Positions 10,207-19,011 of a DNA stretch of 64,000 nt are shown here, piece by piece (within the stretch, counting starts at the first letter, position 1; each line of letters begins with the position of its first letter). This DNA is from Chitinophaga filiformis. Lineage in GTDB: Bacteria > Bacteroidota > Bacteroidia > Chitinophagales > Chitinophagaceae. The position numbers and the translations under genes were made by a program. The stretch lies in contig NZ_FNBN01000010.1 in NCBI RefSeq assembly GCF_900102545.1, forward strand, positions 124,001-188,000. Direction: 5' to 3'. Under the pieces are notes generated by a model, which was not told the origin of the DNA, searched no databases, and saw only the letters and a list, made by a program, of their open reading frames with translations.

Positions 10207-11610
10207 ATGAAACAACATATTCATGCAAGTCAGTTTTTAAGGCAGACTGTTGATTACATCGTATTGACTGCCGCGTTTTTACTAACAAGACAATACATCG
10301 CGTCAAAGGGAGACGTGTTTCTGTCTAACTTCAACATATTTTTACTGGTGCTTAGTCTCGTTACATGGACTGTAACCGGTACTTCCCTGCATCTGTATGA
10401 CGATTACCAGAAGACAAGCTCTTTCTCCTTTGAGTTTGTAGCTATACTCAAAAATATTTTGCTGCACATCTGTGTATTCTCGTTCCTGTTCTTTTACTGT
10501 TTCAAGTTATATCCTTATCCACGTACCTTCACCTTGCTGTATGGTTCCTATTTATTCATCGGCATTATTACGACGAAGTATATCGTGAAGAAGTTACTGT
10601 TGCGCTGGAGAACACATCACACCAATCCCACGAATGTATTGATTGTTGGTACAGGGCAGACAGGTATGAGTTTTTATGATACCATTACTGCGAATAATCA
10701 TTTTGGTTATAACTGTGTTGGCTTTGTAGATGATCATAGCAATGCGCAGATAAATGGCCGTTATCTGGGTAAGCTCTCTGAGCTGACACACATCCTCGAA
10801 TCCAATGAAATTGACGATGTGATTGTAGCACTGCCCGAAACGGCAAAGGAACAAACAGCGGGAATCATTATGGCCAGTGAAAGAGCTGCCAAGAGAGTAA
10901 AGATCATTGCAGATGTACACCAGTATTGCACACCTACCACCAGCATGAATCTGCTGGGCTCTATTCCCCTGGTAAATATCCGGTCATTCGCGCTCGACGA
11001 TCCCGGTCTCCAGCGCATGAAACGGGCCTTTGACATTTGCCTCACACTATTTATTTTAATAGCCTTCAGCTGGTTGTTTGTATTGATCGCCATCCTGATT
11101 AAGATGACGTCCAAAGGGCCAGTCCTGTTTAAACAGGAACGATGGGGCTATAAAAATAAAAAGATCACCTGCTACAAATTCCGCTCTATGAAAGTGGAAG
11201 CATCAGACGTAGATGAAAACGGGAAGTTCCTGCAGGCCACACGCGATGACCGGCGGGTGACAAGTATCGGACGTTTTCTGCGCAAAACCAACCTGGACGA
11301 GTTGCCGCAGTGTATCAACGTATTGATGGGCAACATGTCTTTTGTAGGACCGCGCCCTCATGCTACTCCGCTGCATATTGAAGCCAGGGAAACGGTGGAA
11401 CATTACATGCTCAGACAGATGGTGAAACCTGGTATTACCGGCTGGGCACAGGTAAACGGTTGCCGGGGGGAAACCCGTTTTTCCGGACAGATGCAGAAAC
11501 GTGTCGACATGGATATCTGGTATATAGAGAACTACAGCTTCTGGCTGGATTGCCAGATCATTTTCCAGACATTGATGAATATGATAAAAGGAGATAAAAA
11601 CGCCTATTGA
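10207..11610 (+). CDS. Polyprenyl glycosylphosphotransferase, WbaP/WcaJ type
   Basis: Initiating enzyme of the exopolysaccharide: it should move a hexose-1-phosphate from UDP-sugar to undecaprenyl phosphate. Four hydrophobic segments fill the first ~130 residues, then a nucleotide-binding-like domain (NVLIVGTGQTG, about 144), then the bacterial sugar transferase domain from about residue 272 (MKRAFDICLTLFILIAF). Catalytic-core signatures are KFRSMKVEA, TNLDELPQCINVLMGNMS and FVGPRPH. Length (467 aa) fits the long PHPT class with undecaprenyl-phosphate glucose phosphotransferase activity. Its position after a 157-base gap could mean its own promoter, though I saw no clear match there. Confidence 0.92.
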   Translation: MKQHIHASQFLRQTVDYIVLTAAFLLTRQYIASKGDVFLSNFNIFLLVLSLVTWTVTGTSLHLYDDYQKTSSFSFEFVAILKNILLHICVFSFLFFYCFKLYPYPRTFTLLYGSYLFIGIITTKYIVKKLLLRWRTHHTNPTNVLIVGTGQTGMSFYDTITANNHFGYNCVGFVDDHSNAQINGRYLGKLSELTHILESNEIDDVIVALPETAKEQTAGIIMASERAAKRVKIIADVHQYCTPTTSMNLLGSIPLVNIRSFALDDPGLQRMKRAFDICLTLFILIAFSWLFVLIAILIKMTSKGPVLFKQERWGYKNKKITCYKFRSMKVEASDVDENGKFLQATRDDRRVTSIGRFLRKTNLDELPQCINVLMGNMSFVGPRPHATPLHIEARETVEHYMLRQMVKPGITGWAQVNGCRGETRFSGQMQKRVDMDIWYIENYSFWLDCQIIFQTLMNMIKGDKNAY

Positions 11611-11620
11611 TATCAATTAT

Positions 11621-12859
11621 ATGCCCAAACGTTTATTATTGATAGGTGGAAATTTTGCACCGGAGCTTACAGGGATTGGAAAATATAACGGCGAGATGAT
11701 CAGATGGCTGGCGCATAATGGTTATGATTGTACTGTTATCACATCGTTTCCTCATTATCCGCAATGGAGGATACAGGCGCCTTATCAGAAAAGCAGGTAT
11801 TGGTTCAAAAAAGAAGTGACAGGCGATGCAGGCATTACTGTTTACAGGTGTCCGCAATATATTCCTTCCAATCCCTCGGGAAAAAAGAGGTTGCTGATGG
11901 ACTTCTCCTTTGGACTGTCTGTAACAGTGAAATCATTACAACAACTGTTCACACGCAAGACAGACATAGTAGTGGTGGTAGCGCCGCCCTTTCATCTTGG
12001 ATTGCTCGCCATACTATACAAAAAGATCCGCGGCGCCAGGTTTCTTTATCATATACAGGATTTACAGATCGAAGCTGCCCGTGATCTGAAAATGATATCC
12101 TCCCCTTTTCTGATTAGATCAATGTTCCGTATGGAAAAATACATACTGCGCCATGCGGATGTTGTCAGCAGTATTTCTGAGGGCATGATGAAAAAAGTGC
12201 AGGAGAAAACCGGGCGGGAGGTATCCTTTTTCCCCAACTGGGTAGATGTTTCGTTTTTTCATCCGCTGGCAAACCGGGAGCAGATCAAAACTGAATATGG
12301 ATTTGCAGTTACTGACAAGGTGATATTATATGCCGGCGCTATTGGAGAAAAGCAGGGGCTCGAAGCTATTCTTCAGGTAGCTGATTGCATGAAAAACGAC
12401 GCTCATGTAAAATTCCTGATATGCGGAGCCGGTCCTTACCGGGAACAACTCCGGCTGCAGACAGCCAGCTTACAGCTGGACAATGTTCATTTCCGTGATC
12501 CGGAGCCTTTTGATAGATTTAACCGTCTGTTGAATATGGCAGATGTACACCTGGTTATCCAGAAAGCCAGTGCCGGCGATCTGGTTATGCCTTCTAAACT
12601 GACCACTATTCTGGCAGTAGGTGGGTTGGCACTGGTAACGGCTTTGGAACATACCAGTTTACATTCACTCGTAAAGGAGAATAATATCGGAATTGTGATA
12701 GATCCTGAAAGTCCCGAAGCCTTAAAAGAAGGCATCTGCCTGGCAATTAATAAAAAACAAGAGCACATTGCCAGAAATGCCCGGCAATATGCTCTCAATT
12801 ATTTAGCTGTAGACAGAATAATGTCCCGTTTGGATCAGGTCATCAGGGCTTCCACATAA
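11621..12859 (+). CDS. WcaI/WbuB-like glycosyltransferase (GT4)
   Basis: GT-B glycosyltransferase resembling the colanic-acid transferase WcaI and WbuB. The N-terminus (GGNFAPELTGIGKYNGEM) and TSFPHYPQW are hallmarks of that group. The donor half has VILYAGAIGEKQGLEAIL and a nucleotide-sugar region near residues 300-340 (ADVHLVIQKASAGDLVMPSK). It lies 10 bases after the initiating transferase, so it plausibly adds the second sugar. Its 3' end overlaps the convergent lipoprotein gene by 17 bases, leaving no room for a separate terminator. Confidence 0.88.
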   Translation: MPKRLLLIGGNFAPELTGIGKYNGEMIRWLAHNGYDCTVITSFPHYPQWRIQAPYQKSRYWFKKEVTGDAGITVYRCPQYIPSNPSGKKRLLMDFSFGLSVTVKSLQQLFTRKTDIVVVVAPPFHLGLLAILYKKIRGARFLYHIQDLQIEAARDLKMISSPFLIRSMFRMEKYILRHADVVSSISEGMMKKVQEKTGREVSFFPNWVDVSFFHPLANREQIKTEYGFAVTDKVILYAGAIGEKQGLEAILQVADCMKNDAHVKFLICGAGPYREQLRLQTASLQLDNVHFRDPEPFDRFNRLLNMADVHLVIQKASAGDLVMPSKLTTILAVGGLALVTALEHTSLHSLVKENNIGIVIDPESPEALKEGICLAINKKQEHIARNARQYALNYLAVDRIMSRLDQVIRAST

Positions 12860-13574
12860 TGTTGGCGCCACCGGTGGTGTTGGTCGCTCCATTATTGGTA
12901 GAAGTGAATGCCACACCACAGAAGCTCACCATTGTGGTGGTACCATTCAGTGCTACATAAACAGTACCGGTAGTTGCAGTAAAAGGCGACTGGGTAGTAA
13001 CGTTGAAAGTTATTCTTGCTTTGCCGGCCGCCAGTGCACCTGTAGCTGATGTTACGGTATATTGTCCTTCAGTAGGAGGCTGATTACCGGGGAATTCAAA
13101 GCTGGCTAAAGCCAGACCACCATTATCTGCCTGAATAAGATAGTTGGAGTTGGAGACCATTCCCTGCACCCTGGTGAAAGATACCTGGGTAACCTGGTTG
13201 ATCTTTAACACGTTACTATCCAGACCGCAGGGATTCCAGGGACCAGTTACAATAATGGAACCTGAGGAAACCGTATAGGTACATCCTCCATTAGTTACCA
13301 CACTGAGCGTGTATACCTGATTCCCTTTAGGGGGATTCGGTATTTCAGGAGACTTTTCGTGAGATACAAAGCCGTTTGGCCCTTCCCAGGTATAGGTTTT
13401 AGGCTCAGAAATACCGAAAACAGATAATTTCAGAACATCATTCTGACCTAAAGGAGCGTTAGAATTTATCACAGGGTTCTGCGTAGGGCATGTGGTCTCT
13501 TTGCCGCCACCGCCACCGCATCCCACTAATAACGCCGAGATACCAATAATTACTAATAAGAAATATTGCCGCAT
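12843..13574 (-). CDS. Lipoprotein of unknown function with Ig-like/PKD-like region
   Basis: The start chosen is the ATG that opens a clear type II signal peptide (MRQYFLLVIIGISALLVGC, followed by a five-glycine run); an upstream in-frame extension lacks signal-peptide character. The 243-aa product has a domain with Thr/Ser-rich beta-strand character and phrases such as TYTWEGPNGFVSHEK and YTLSVVTNGGCTYTVSSG, which resemble PKD/Ig-like folds of surface adhesins. No catalytic motif is visible. The tail converges with, and overlaps, the exopolysaccharide operon. Function is unknown; a surface binding or adhesion role is inference. Confidence 0.75.
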   Translation of the reverse strand: MRQYFLLVIIGISALLVGCGGGGGKETTCPTQNPVINSNAPLGQNDVLKLSVFGISEPKTYTWEGPNGFVSHEKSPEIPNPPKGNQVYTLSVVTNGGCTYTVSSGSIIVTGPWNPCGLDSNVLKINQVTQVSFTRVQGMVSNSNYLIQADNGGLALASFEFPGNQPPTEGQYTVTSATGALAAGKARITFNVTTQSPFTATTGTVYVALNGTTTMVSFCGVAFTSTNNGATNTTGGANIMWKP

Positions 13575-13615
13575 TGGTGAATATTCATCAAAACTCTTAA
13601 TATTATTACTATTGT

Positions 13616-13637
13616 ATTTCAAACAATATTTTGAAAT
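13616..13637. promoter_or_regulatory. Perfect inverted repeat upstream of lipoprotein gene
   Basis: ATTTCAAA, six bases, then TTTGAAAT: perfect 8-base arms about 42 bases upstream of the lipoprotein start codon. This is operator-like spacing. No regulator is known and the AT-rich context makes a chance palindrome possible. Confidence 0.35.
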
Positions 13638-13992
13638 AACATTCCGTTTAAATGGTTTCATAAGTACACACCTTCCGGTTGCCGACCAGCTCCTGACATT
13701 CCTGATCGCGGAAAAATCTACTAAATCAGATAAAAACGACAATCTCAATGTTGGCATAATACTTGGAATAGGTGTATTTCGAGTAATAAATATAGTAAAT
13801 AGTTTATTTATTAATATTTTTTTATATTAATATGTAATGAGACCATATCAGAAAACCAGATAGAAAAACCATGTAATACCTATCATTAACAAGGACTTGC
13901 GTACTGAAAAAACGCTTTAAACTTTTTTCACATTTAGTGAACAGGGATACTCATTCCTGCTCAAAAAAGGTAAAATTTACCCCTTTTCAGAT

Positions 13993-14030
13993 GAAAATGA
14001 AAAGGGGCCGGAATATCATTTCCGACCCCT
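13993..14030 (-). terminator. Rho-independent terminator of the GH2 gene
   Basis: On the - strand, an 11-bp stem (AGGGGTCGGAA with TTCCGGCCCCT, one G-T pair, loop of six) lies about 24 bases past the GH2 stop and is followed by a T-rich run. A second possible hairpin (CCCCTTTTCA with TGAAAAGGGG, 13980-14007) shares the GGGG strand and would compete with it. Confidence 0.7.
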
Positions 14031-14054
14031 GAAATCATAAAAAGTTATCAAGCT

Positions 14055-16685
14055 TTATTTATTGATGCTGATCGTTTGTTCTGATAAATTCCATCCGGAA
14101 ACTGTCACAACAGCATTGTTGCTTTTCCCGATCGCTTCTCCACTGATTGTCACGATCTTCTCTTCACCTGGCAATACGGACACATAGTTATCATTATAGA
14201 AGACAGGCAGGATACGCTGTTTTGTTTTGCTATCCACGAGTGATACGCGGTTGAAAAAAGCAATCGGTCCACCGGCAGGATTGCTGATCTTCACCCTAAT
14301 ACTATCAGTACCAGCCTTTTGTGCCACTATCTGTACTTTGGCTGCCTCCATTTTCTGCAATCCGGAGTAATTACCTGTGCTATCCGGGAACCAGTACAGG
14401 TTATCATCTATAACCTGCTGATCCTTATCCCTTAAACGGGCTGACAGGAACATACCTTCCTTTGCACCCATTTTTTCTATCGCTCCTTTTACAGAGAGAT
14501 ATTTCTGCAATGATTTCGGGCTGATCTCAGTAAATACCTGGGTAAGCTGTTTTTTATTGCCCTGCATATCGTAGGCGTTCAGTTCCAGCATTACATCAGT
14601 GTGGTATCTGAAGGTATTGTTTACAGTATATATATTACCATCTATCGGATTACACATCACGTGCAGCGGAGCTGCCCCTGTGCGGTTACCATATAAACAG
14701 GCGTTGGGATCGAGGTAGTAATCATACATCTGTCCACGCAAAGCCGTCCACGGGTTCTGGGTTTTCCAGATAATCACGCCGGTATACCAATCCCACATAT
14801 GTGCACTGAAGCCTTCCATCAGACCACGGTACTGATCGTAGTTCACCAGCTGCGCTTTGTTGGCGAAGTCCTTTACATCCTTTGGTTTGCCATATGGGTC
14901 TACAAAATCGAAGTAAGGGATATATTTATGATAGTCCCATACGGAATCCACACCGCCTTTCTTATTCTCAGGTACCTTCATATTTGCCGCCGGAATGAAA
15001 CGTTCCAGTGACTCATAATCGCCCACACCTACGGAGCCTACTTCGGAGTTGAAGGGGAAGGTTCTTTCGTTCCAGAAAACGGACAGGGGCTGTATATTAT
15101 AAGGGCCATCTCCATTACCACCTAAAGTATTGTAAGACATACTGTCTGTGTTGGAATAATGGAAGAAGAAGCGGGTATTATCCAGTGCAGGCAGCAGGGA
15201 ATCCTTGATCGCTGCCAGGATATCTACCGGAGGAGTGATCTCATTACCGCCGCACCAGAAAGCCAGGGAAGCGTGATTACGCAGCATCTTTATCTGGTCA
15301 GCCACAGATTCGATGAACAGGTTATGATCATCAGGATAGCGGCGGCGGGTCCACTGGTCCTCTTTCTTCATAGGATCTACCCATCTGCCGTTACAATCGC
15401 CTGACATCCAGAAGTCCTGGAATACCAGCATACCATATTTATCACAGGCTTCAAAGAACTCCGGTCTCTCTGTCAGACTTCCGCCCCAGATACGGATCAG
15501 GTTCAGGTTCATATCCCTGTGGAAACGGACTTCTGCATCATAGCGCTCCCTGCTGAAGCGGAACATAGCGTCGGAGGTGATCCAGTTCCCCCCTTTGATG
15601 AATATTTTCTGGCCGTTTACAGCTACTTCACGGCTGTTGGTATGCGCATTCCAATAAGTCTGTATTTCCCTTACACCAAAGTTGACATCTTCTGTATCGT
15701 CTACGCCGGCATTATCGACGAATTCCAGCTGGAGCTTGTACATATGCTGGGGACCGTAACCATTTGGCCACCAGAGTTCCGGCTGTTTCAGTTCCATATC
15801 AGGCAGTTGCACTGTTGCAGTGGCATGCGGCGCCAATGTAACCTTACGGGAAACGGTATTACCGGCCAGCTTGTAGCGCAGTGTACCTTCTATACTTTTG
15901 CCTGTTGCGTTCTCCACTGTTGCGCCCACGAGGATATTGGCAGGCGCCTGTTTCCCTTCCGGCAGCCTAACACCGGGCACTTTCGTAATGATCTGTGGAT
16001 CTTTAATGTGAACAGCGCCAGTCTTCTCAATGGTTACCTTATCCCATATGCCGGTGTTACGGTCGCGCATTGGCTGGATCCAGTCCCATCCTGCAGTATA
16101 CTGAGGACCAACATTCTTTGCAATGGTACCATCGCCACCCTGGCCACCGTTAGGATTTCCCACTACAGCAGGCGGATACACCACTACTGCCAGGCGGTTC
16201 TTACCATCTTTGGCCAGCCATTTAGTAATATTATAGGAATGACGCAGATATGTTCCAAAATGGGTCTGTGCGTTCAGGCGATGACCATTCAGATAAATAT
16301 CGCAACCATCATTTACTCCCCTGAAATGCAGCCAGACCTGTCCGTCGGCAGCCGGTTGCTGTTCCGTGAAATCCTTTACAAACCAGTACGTGTAATGATC
16401 TCTCCCAGTGGTATAGATATCCGGGATCTGCTGGTTGTTCATTCCGTAGAACGGATCAGGTACCAGCTTGTTGTTCAGCAGCGTTGTCAGCACCGTACCA
16501 GGTACAGTGGCCGGCAGCCAGCCTGAAAGCTTATAGGAAGGCGCAGAAAGCGCCTCTCCTTTTACAGTGACCTTCGCAATATTGTTACATTGCCATCCAC
16601 TGTTCAGTTCATATTGGCTTTGTGCGGCCAACGGTAAAAAAGGTGCTAATAAAAGACCTGTTGCATTCAGTAATTTCCGAACCAT
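14055..16685 (-). CDS. GH2 glycoside hydrolase, mannosylglycoprotein endo-beta-mannosidase type
   Basis: Exported retaining glycosidase of family GH2. A signal peptide (start taken as MVRKLLNATG; a start three codons earlier is possible) precedes a jelly-roll sugar-binding domain (WLHFRGVNDGCDIYLNGHR), an Ig-like domain ending in LWWPNGYGPQ, and a TIM barrel (FIKGGNWITSD, LNLIRIWGGSL). The acid/base is Glu482 in WCGGNEI and the nucleophile Glu548 in FNSEVGSVG. WDYHKYIPY, KAQLVNYDQYRGLMEGF and IWKTQNPWTALRGQ match the plant endo-beta-mannosidase clade; exo-beta-glucosaminidases are the main alternative. A consensus promoter and a terminator bracket it, so it is probably monocistronic. Both catalytic acids are present. 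Confidence 0.88.
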   Translation of the reverse strand: MVRKLLNATGLLLAPFLPLAAQSQYELNSGWQCNNIAKVTVKGEALSAPSYKLSGWLPATVPGTVLTTLLNNKLVPDPFYGMNNQQIPDIYTTGRDHYTYWFVKDFTEQQPAADGQVWLHFRGVNDGCDIYLNGHRLNAQTHFGTYLRHSYNITKWLAKDGKNRLAVVVYPPAVVGNPNGGQGGDGTIAKNVGPQYTAGWDWIQPMRDRNTGIWDKVTIEKTGAVHIKDPQIITKVPGVRLPEGKQAPANILVGATVENATGKSIEGTLRYKLAGNTVSRKVTLAPHATATVQLPDMELKQPELWWPNGYGPQHMYKLQLEFVDNAGVDDTEDVNFGVREIQTYWNAHTNSREVAVNGQKIFIKGGNWITSDAMFRFSRERYDAEVRFHRDMNLNLIRIWGGSLTERPEFFEACDKYGMLVFQDFWMSGDCNGRWVDPMKKEDQWTRRRYPDDHNLFIESVADQIKMLRNHASLAFWCGGNEITPPVDILAAIKDSLLPALDNTRFFFHYSNTDSMSYNTLGGNGDGPYNIQPLSVFWNERTFPFNSEVGSVGVGDYESLERFIPAANMKVPENKKGGVDSVWDYHKYIPYFDFVDPYGKPKDVKDFANKAQLVNYDQYRGLMEGFSAHMWDWYTGVIIWKTQNPWTALRGQMYDYYLDPNACLYGNRTGAAPLHVMCNPIDGNIYTVNNTFRYHTDVMLELNAYDMQGNKKQLTQVFTEISPKSLQKYLSVKGAIEKMGAKEGMFLSARLRDKDQQVIDDNLYWFPDSTGNYSGLQKMEAAKVQIVAQKAGTDSIRVKISNPAGGPIAFFNRVSLVDSKTKQRILPVFYNDNYVSVLPGEEKIVTISGEAIGKSNNAVVTVSGWNLSEQTISINK

Positions 16686-16737
16686 AATGTGCATGAGAGT
16701 TTATAGGTAGTGAGTCCCCCTTTGTTCACTAATCAGA

Positions 16738-16768
16738 CAAAAATATGGGTTGAAAGTTCAAAATCAAA
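16738..16768 (-). promoter_or_regulatory. Bacteroidota-type promoter of the GH2 gene
   Basis: Read on the - strand: TTTG (-33), exactly 19 bases, then TATTTTTG (-7), a full match to the Bacteroidota housekeeping consensus TTTG-N19-TAnnTTTG. Transcription would begin about 7 bases further, giving a leader of roughly 45 bases before the GH2 start. Confidence 0.75.
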
Positions 16769-16985
16769 ATACAGAAGGATCAATATTGGATGGACGGCAA
16801 CAGAAAAGCGGGAGAATAAAAAAAAATGCCGGTATAAGACTAAACCAGCACTGTTTAAACCTACAACTGTTATACTATGCTTAAGTGCATAAATAAACCT
16901 CCACAAAGATACAGTAATGAGCACCTGGAATGTGCTTACTTTCCGGGAGTATACTGCTTACCTAAAGGTTAGCTCCGACAGGCAT

Positions 16986-17029
16986 AAAAAAAGGGGAAAA
17001 GTGAAATGATCACCTTTCCCCTTTTTTTA
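16986..17029. terminator. Strong hairpin terminator, usable in both directions
   Basis: A 14-base arm of seven A's, four G's and three A's pairs with its complement of three T's, four C's and seven T's across a 15-base loop. A/T runs on both sides let it act on either strand. It sits 13 bases past the stop of the 17042 gene, its obvious client. Confidence 0.75.
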
Positions 17030-17041
17030 GACTATTATATA

Positions 17042-17452
17042 TTATGGAATAGGAGCCGATTCTACGAGTACAACCTTAACATAGGTGGTACCGGTGGGAG
17101 GACCACTGAGCTGAGATCCGTTTGCGCCTTGTATTTCAAGAAAAATACTACCTGTGGTGTAAGTGTAAACATAAGTAGATCCATTGATCACGTCAGGAAT
17201 AGCTTCGTAAAGTTCTTTGTCAGCGGATATATATACCAGTACGCCACTATTCTGATTTGTGTAATCGTCTATTTCGTCGATTGGAAGCTCCGCAAAATAG
17301 GTTTTGGCTTGGGCATTCAGTTGCCATGCGTTGGGCTTAACTTCAAACATGATAGTTCGGTTAGGCTGTACCTGTTGAATAATTTCTTCCTTTTTACAAC
17401 TAGTGAATAATATGCCCAGCACCAGCATTGGCAGAAGCAAGAGTGATTTCAT
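17042..17452 (-). CDS. Small lipoprotein of unknown function
   Basis: A 136-aa product with a type II signal peptide (LLLPMLVLGILFTSCKKEE, lipobox Cys at residue 19, then Lys/Glu). The mature part is predicted mostly beta, with no motif I recognise. Chitinophagaceae genomes carry many lipoproteins of this size. It lies alone between a terminator and the end of the HEAT-repeat operon, 92 bases from the HEAT gene stop. No function can be assigned. Confidence 0.7.
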   Translation of the reverse strand: MKSLLLLPMLVLGILFTSCKKEEIIQQVQPNRTIMFEVKPNAWQLNAQAKTYFAELPIDEIDDYTNQNSGVLVYISADKELYEAIPDVINGSTYVYTYTTGSIFLEIQGANGSQLSGPPTGTTYVKVVLVESAPIP

Positions 17453-17544
17453 AATAGGCCGATTAACTGTGATTTAATATAGATTGATATTGTAAACTTT
17501 ATTAGATATGAATTAAATATCAAATAGGATGCCACAAACGGTTT

Positions 17545-18993
17545 TTACAATCCAATAGCTGCCAGTGTTGACTTTGCGGCCTGTACAACTGTCGGATCAG
17601 GGCTATTCAGCAAGGACCGGATAAGTCGCTCCTGTCCTACCGCCTGTTTTTGCGCCAGTAACTGCAACAAGATAATCTGCACAAATGGAGGAGCATGTTG
17701 CATAGCTACAGCAATATGGCCAGGTACTTCGCTACTCCTGATGGTCAGTAAAACCTCTCCTATTGCCTTTGCAGTTGTAGTATCCGTTGTTTTCATTGCA
17801 ACCAGCAGTGGGCTAAACATCTCAATACTCTGTAATTGTCCCGCCGCATTGATCGCAGCCATTCTTACCAGTGAGTCTTTGTCTTTTAACGCTTTGCTAA
17901 ACAAGAAAATCGCGGCACGTTGTTTACTATCTGCCAGCATTCTAATAATCGCCGCTTTTTTGCTGCCGTCTACACGCTCTGCTTTCTGTATCCAGCTTTC
18001 TGCATTCGCAGCGTTCATAATCTTTACAGCAAGCGCAAGGGCAGCAGCGCTGTATTCATGATCCTTACTGTCTGATGCTATCATCAATGTATTGGTCGCA
18101 TCATAATCCAGTATATCTGCCACTATTTTCAAAGCAGCAATACGAACATACTCCAGGCTATCCCCCTGGCATCTTCTCAATAAATTAGAAGCCGCAGTCA
18201 TGGCGGGAGTTGTAGGCCATTGATGTCCCAGGTTTGCGACGAACAATAAATAGGCCGCTGTTGCTCCCGTTATATCATACCCGTATCCAACCTTCTCCGC
18301 AGCTGCTTCCAGCACAGGAGCAGTATCTCCGCCTGTTATATTCGCCAATGCAAACAAAGCGGTTCTTCTCAATACCGGATTTTCTGACTTTGCTCTTTTA
18401 ATAATTGCCCCTTCTGCAGCCAGATACCTCAAGTCGCCCAGTGCTTTTATCAGGCTGATCTCGCACGGCCCCTGTGCTTTTTCCAGCGCAGCTTCCATCG
18501 CTATCAATGCTTCAGAACCAGCTATATGCTTTAATACACGAACAGCAGGATCACAATAATGTGGTTGCAATAAGTATGGCTTTAACAGAGGCACTACGCT
18601 TTTATCACCAAAAAGCAGTAACTGATCAATCAGGAATATTTTGTTCTCTGGCTGCGTCGTTAACTTCAACGCCTTTGCCCATGCCAGCATGGCTGTTTTA
18701 CGCATATCCTCACGTGAAGCTGCTGATACATAAGCGGCATAACCTGACAATGCAAATTGTAAGCGGGTGTTATCGCCCTTAGCGGGAGCGCGCAACATTA
18801 ACGCCATCTCGGCCAATCCTGCAGTTCCTAAAGCGCTGATCTGCATCATACAGCTATCCAGCTGCTGCTGGTTGCCTGCCGGCAATTGCTTCAGAATACG
18901 GTTGATCCTGGCTGCATAAGGATGCTGCACCTGCTGTGCATTCACATTAATGCAAGCCAGAAAGAAAATTATGAATAGTAATTGCTTCATCAT
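17545..18993 (-). CDS. Exported HEAT-repeat protein
   Basis: A signal peptide (MKQLLFIIFFLACINVNAQ) leads a 482-aa alpha-helical solenoid. At least eight HEAT-like units are visible, with recurring patterns such as VRMAAINAAGQLQS, VLRRTALFALANI and YVRIAALKIVADIL. Such solenoids bind proteins; no catalytic motif is present. The start lies 18 bases after the stop of the Gfo/Idh/MocA gene, so the two are likely co-transcribed. The partner could be the oxidoreductase itself, but that is inference. Confidence 0.8.
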   Translation of the reverse strand: MMKQLLFIIFFLACINVNAQQVQHPYAARINRILKQLPAGNQQQLDSCMMQISALGTAGLAEMALMLRAPAKGDNTRLQFALSGYAAYVSAASREDMRKTAMLAWAKALKLTTQPENKIFLIDQLLLFGDKSVVPLLKPYLLQPHYCDPAVRVLKHIAGSEALIAMEAALEKAQGPCEISLIKALGDLRYLAAEGAIIKRAKSENPVLRRTALFALANITGGDTAPVLEAAAEKVGYGYDITGATAAYLLFVANLGHQWPTTPAMTAASNLLRRCQGDSLEYVRIAALKIVADILDYDATNTLMIASDSKDHEYSAAALALAVKIMNAANAESWIQKAERVDGSKKAAIIRMLADSKQRAAIFLFSKALKDKDSLVRMAAINAAGQLQSIEMFSPLLVAMKTTDTTTAKAIGEVLLTIRSSEVPGHIAVAMQHAPPFVQIILLQLLAQKQAVGQERLIRSLLNSPDPTVVQAAKSTLAAIGL

Positions 18994-19011
18994 GTTTATA
19001 TATCGGACCAG

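Larger units (their letters stand above)
13575..14054. other. Gene-free stretch between lipoprotein and GH2 genes
   Basis: About 480 bases with no supportable gene. The right part holds the GH2 terminator and an overlapping alternative hairpin; the left part is the upstream region of the lipoprotein gene with an inverted repeat. The middle (about 13780-13860) is very AT-rich with no other structure that I can name. Confidence 0.6.
16695..17041. other. Gene-free stretch upstream of GH2
   Basis: About 350 bases containing the GH2 promoter on the left and the terminator of the 17042 lipoprotein gene on the right. The short open frames here have no protein-like composition. Nothing else was recognised. 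Confidence 0.6.

Noticed and set aside
12843..13757. Longer lipoprotein start 61 codons upstream
   Set aside because: The upstream residues lack signal-peptide character, while the internal ATG opens a perfect lipoprotein signal.
15519..16526. 335-aa open frame on the + strand inside the GH2 gene
   Set aside because: It is antisense to a well-supported GH2 enzyme, with Cys/His/Ile-rich composition and no domain.
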